The position numbers and the translations under genes are program-made. The notes below the pieces were generated by a model. That model did no database searches, had not been told where the DNA came from, and worked only from the letters and a program-made list of their open reading frames with translations. DNA of 6,611 bases from Planctomycetota bacterium (lineage in GTDB: Bacteria; Planctomycetota; Planctomycetia; Isosphaerales; Isosphaeraceae), in NCBI GenBank assembly GCA_021778575.1, contig JAJYCH010000282.1, positions 1 through 6,611 of the forward strand, written 5' to 3'. Shown piece after piece: positions 5,045 to 6,611 of the stretch (within the stretch, counting starts at the first letter, position 1; every line of letters starts with the position of its first letter).

Positions 5045-6611
5045 ATGGCCCGAATCGACGAGACGCCGCGGGATCTCCTGTTTGGGTTGCTGGCCTTGCA
5101 GGTTGGCCTGATTGACCAGGATCAACTGGTCGGGGCCTTCGGGGCCTGGTCGCGAGCGAGGACCCGGACCCTGGCCGAGATCCTCGTCGATCGGGGCTCG
5201 ATCGACGACGAGAGCCGATCCCTCCTGGCGGCAATGGCCGAGAAGCAGTTGCGACTCCACGGTGGCGATACCGAGGAATCGCTGGCTTCGATCACCACGC
5301 GTCTCAGTACCCTGATGAAAGCCGCCGCGTTGGGTGAGACCGACCTGGCCTCGATCGTCTCTCAAGGGGCCTCGCTCGGACCCGACGAGGACGCCACAGT
5401 CACGCAGGTTGTTGCCTCTCCCTGGAGTGAAGGTCAGCGGTTCCGGGTCTTGCGGCCTCATGCGCAGGGGGGGCTCGGGGCGGTCTTCGTGGCGCTTGAT
5501 GGCGAGTTGAATCGCGAGGTCGCCCTCAAGCAGATTCTCGACCGTCACGCCGACGACCCGATCAGCCGGACCCGGTTTCTGATCGAAGCCGAGATCACCG
5601 GCGGCCTGGAGCATCCCGGAATCGTCCCGGTCTACGGGTTAGGTCGACTTGCCGACGGCCGACCTTACTATGCGATGCGCTTTATCAAGGGTGATACTCT
5701 CAAGGAAGCGATTGCCGCTTACCACGGTGATCGGAGCCTGAACGACGATCCAGGCCAGAAGTCGCTGGCGCTCCGCAATTTGCTCCGACGGTTCGTCGAC
5801 GTTTGCCACGCCATCGATTATGCCCACGGCCGAGGGGTCCTCCATCGCGACCTGAAACCAGCCAACGTGATCGTCGGCAAGCACGGCGAGACGCTGGTCG
5901 TTGACTGGGGGCTGGCCAAACCGATGGGCAAATCGGAGCCCGCGTCGAGAGGCGACGAACGGATCTTGATGCCGTCCTCGTCCAGTGGTTCCGCCGCGAC
6001 CTTGCCAGGTGCGGTTCTGGGAACGCCAGCCTACATGAGCCCCGAGCAGGTCCGTGGTGATCTCGAAACCCTCGGGCCTCGCTCGGACGTCTACAGTCTG
6101 GGGGCGACGCTCTATTCGTTGCTGACGGGCCACTCGCCGTTTCCGGGGACCAATCTGGGCGCTGTGCTTCGCGACGTTGAGAATGGGGCGTTTCCTCCGC
6201 CTCGCCAGGTCAACCCGTCGATCGACAAGGCGCTTGAAGCGGTCTGCCTGAAGGCCATGGCGGTCGGAGTTGAGGATCGCCACGCTTCGGCCCGGGCCCT
6301 GGCCGAAGACCTCGAACGGTGGGCGGCGGACGAGCCGGTCTCGGCCTGGCGCGAGCCCGCCTCGGTCCGAGCCCGACGGTGGATGCGTCACAATCGAACA
6401 CTGGTCACGGGAGTCGCGGCCTCGTTGCTCATGGCTCTGGTCGGGCTGGCAGGCGTCCTCGTGGTCAAGTCGCAGGCCAACGCCCGCCTCGAGATCAAGA
6501 ACGCCGAGTTGCGCGACGCCAATGAGCGTGTCCAGGCTCGTTTTGAACTCGCCCGAGAGGCGATCCGCTCGTTTCAAGACGGTGTCAACGACGATGACAT
6601 GCTCAAGGAAG
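5045..6611 (+). CDS. Membrane-anchored Ser/Thr protein kinase of planctomycete type (partial, C-terminus outside window)
   Basis: 522 codons are present and no stop is reached. Residues 8-80 (starting RDLLFGLLALQ) form a helical N-terminal region common to planctomycete kinases, of unknown role. The kinase domain spans ~133-426: glycine-loop GGLGAV (142-147), ATP-binding K162 in VALK, probable αC glutamate E181, catalytic HRDLKPAN (H267, D269, N274), DWG (287-289) replacing DFG, SPE (332-334) for APE, and SDVYSLG (D348). All catalytic residues are intact, so it should be active. The activation loop is long and contains a serine cluster (S311-S314, S316). One membrane segment (~452-474) follows the basic RRWMRHNR, placing the kinase domain in the cytoplasm and the rest outside the membrane. 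A charged, helical segment (475-522) follows, whose end resembles the segment that precedes TPR repeats in relatives. It is divergent from the sigma gene, which may be a substrate (inference). ATG 5045 is chosen over GTG 4970. Confidence 0.92.
   Translation, partial: MARIDETPRDLLFGLLALQVGLIDQDQLVGAFGAWSRARTRTLAEILVDRGSIDDESRSLLAAMAEKQLRLHGGDTEESLASITTRLSTLMKAAALGETDLASIVSQGASLGPDEDATVTQVVASPWSEGQRFRVLRPHAQGGLGAVFVALDGELNREVALKQILDRHADDPISRTRFLIEAEITGGLEHPGIVPVYGLGRLADGRPYYAMRFIKGDTLKEAIAAYHGDRSLNDDPGQKSLALRNLLRRFVDVCHAIDYAHGRGVLHRDLKPANVIVGKHGETLVVDWGLAKPMGKSEPASRGDERILMPSSSSGSAATLPGAVLGTPAYMSPEQVRGDLETLGPRSDVYSLGATLYSLLTGHSPFPGTNLGAVLRDVENGAFPPPRQVNPSIDKALEAVCLKAMAVGVEDRHASARALAEDLERWAADEPVSAWREPASVRARRWMRHNRTLVTGVAASLLMALVGLAGVLVVKSQANARLEIKNAELRDANERVQARFELAREAIRSFQDGVNDDDMLKE

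Noticed and set aside
4946..6577. Long minus-strand open frames (4946-5614 and 5639-6577)
   Set aside because: They lie antisense to the kinase gene, have no recognisable domains, and arise from GC-rich codon structure of the plus-strand kinase frame.

Overview
The window is GC-rich DNA that looks like a planctomycete chromosome, most likely from the Isosphaeraceae (Isosphaera/Singulisphaera-type). The grounds are a Ser/Thr kinase of planctomycete architecture (N-terminal helical region, DWG instead of DFG, one membrane segment, start of a C-terminal extension), a very long β-helix/DUF11 surface protein with an N-terminal LExLExRxLLS motif, and an ECF-like sigma factor beside the kinase. No species can be named from sequence alone. 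I see no RNA genes, CRISPR array or mobile element.

Layout. (1) 1..3334, minus: the N-terminal 1111 codons of a giant surface protein, cut by the left edge. In order it has a basic N-terminus with the sorting-like motif, a right-handed β-helix region with in-frame repeats, an Ig-like domain, three DUF11-type domains and the start of another Ig-like domain. (2) 3335..3664: 330 bases with no convincing gene, forming the leader of the surface-protein gene. (3) 3665..4477, minus: a 270-residue ECF-like sigma factor with a TTG start and a strong AGGAGG site. Its first ~75 residues are not sigma-like and resemble the N-terminus of a planctomycete surface protein. (4) 4478..5044: a 567-base divergent intergenic region with several short palindromes. 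(5) 5045..6611, plus: a membrane-anchored Ser/Thr protein kinase with its catalytic residues intact, cut by the right edge after 522 codons.

How the parts may work together (inference): sigma factors next to Ser/Thr kinases are a known planctomycete pattern, and in the Vibrio PknT/EcfP pair a kinase activates an ECF sigma by phosphorylation. The divergent kinase could therefore control the sigma factor, which could direct transcription of the surface-protein gene lying downstream in the same direction. The most unusual point is that both the sigma factor and the surface protein start with a basic stretch followed by a (V/L)ExLE...LLSG motif. This raises the question of whether the sigma factor is tethered, processed, or built by fusion with a surface-protein leader.
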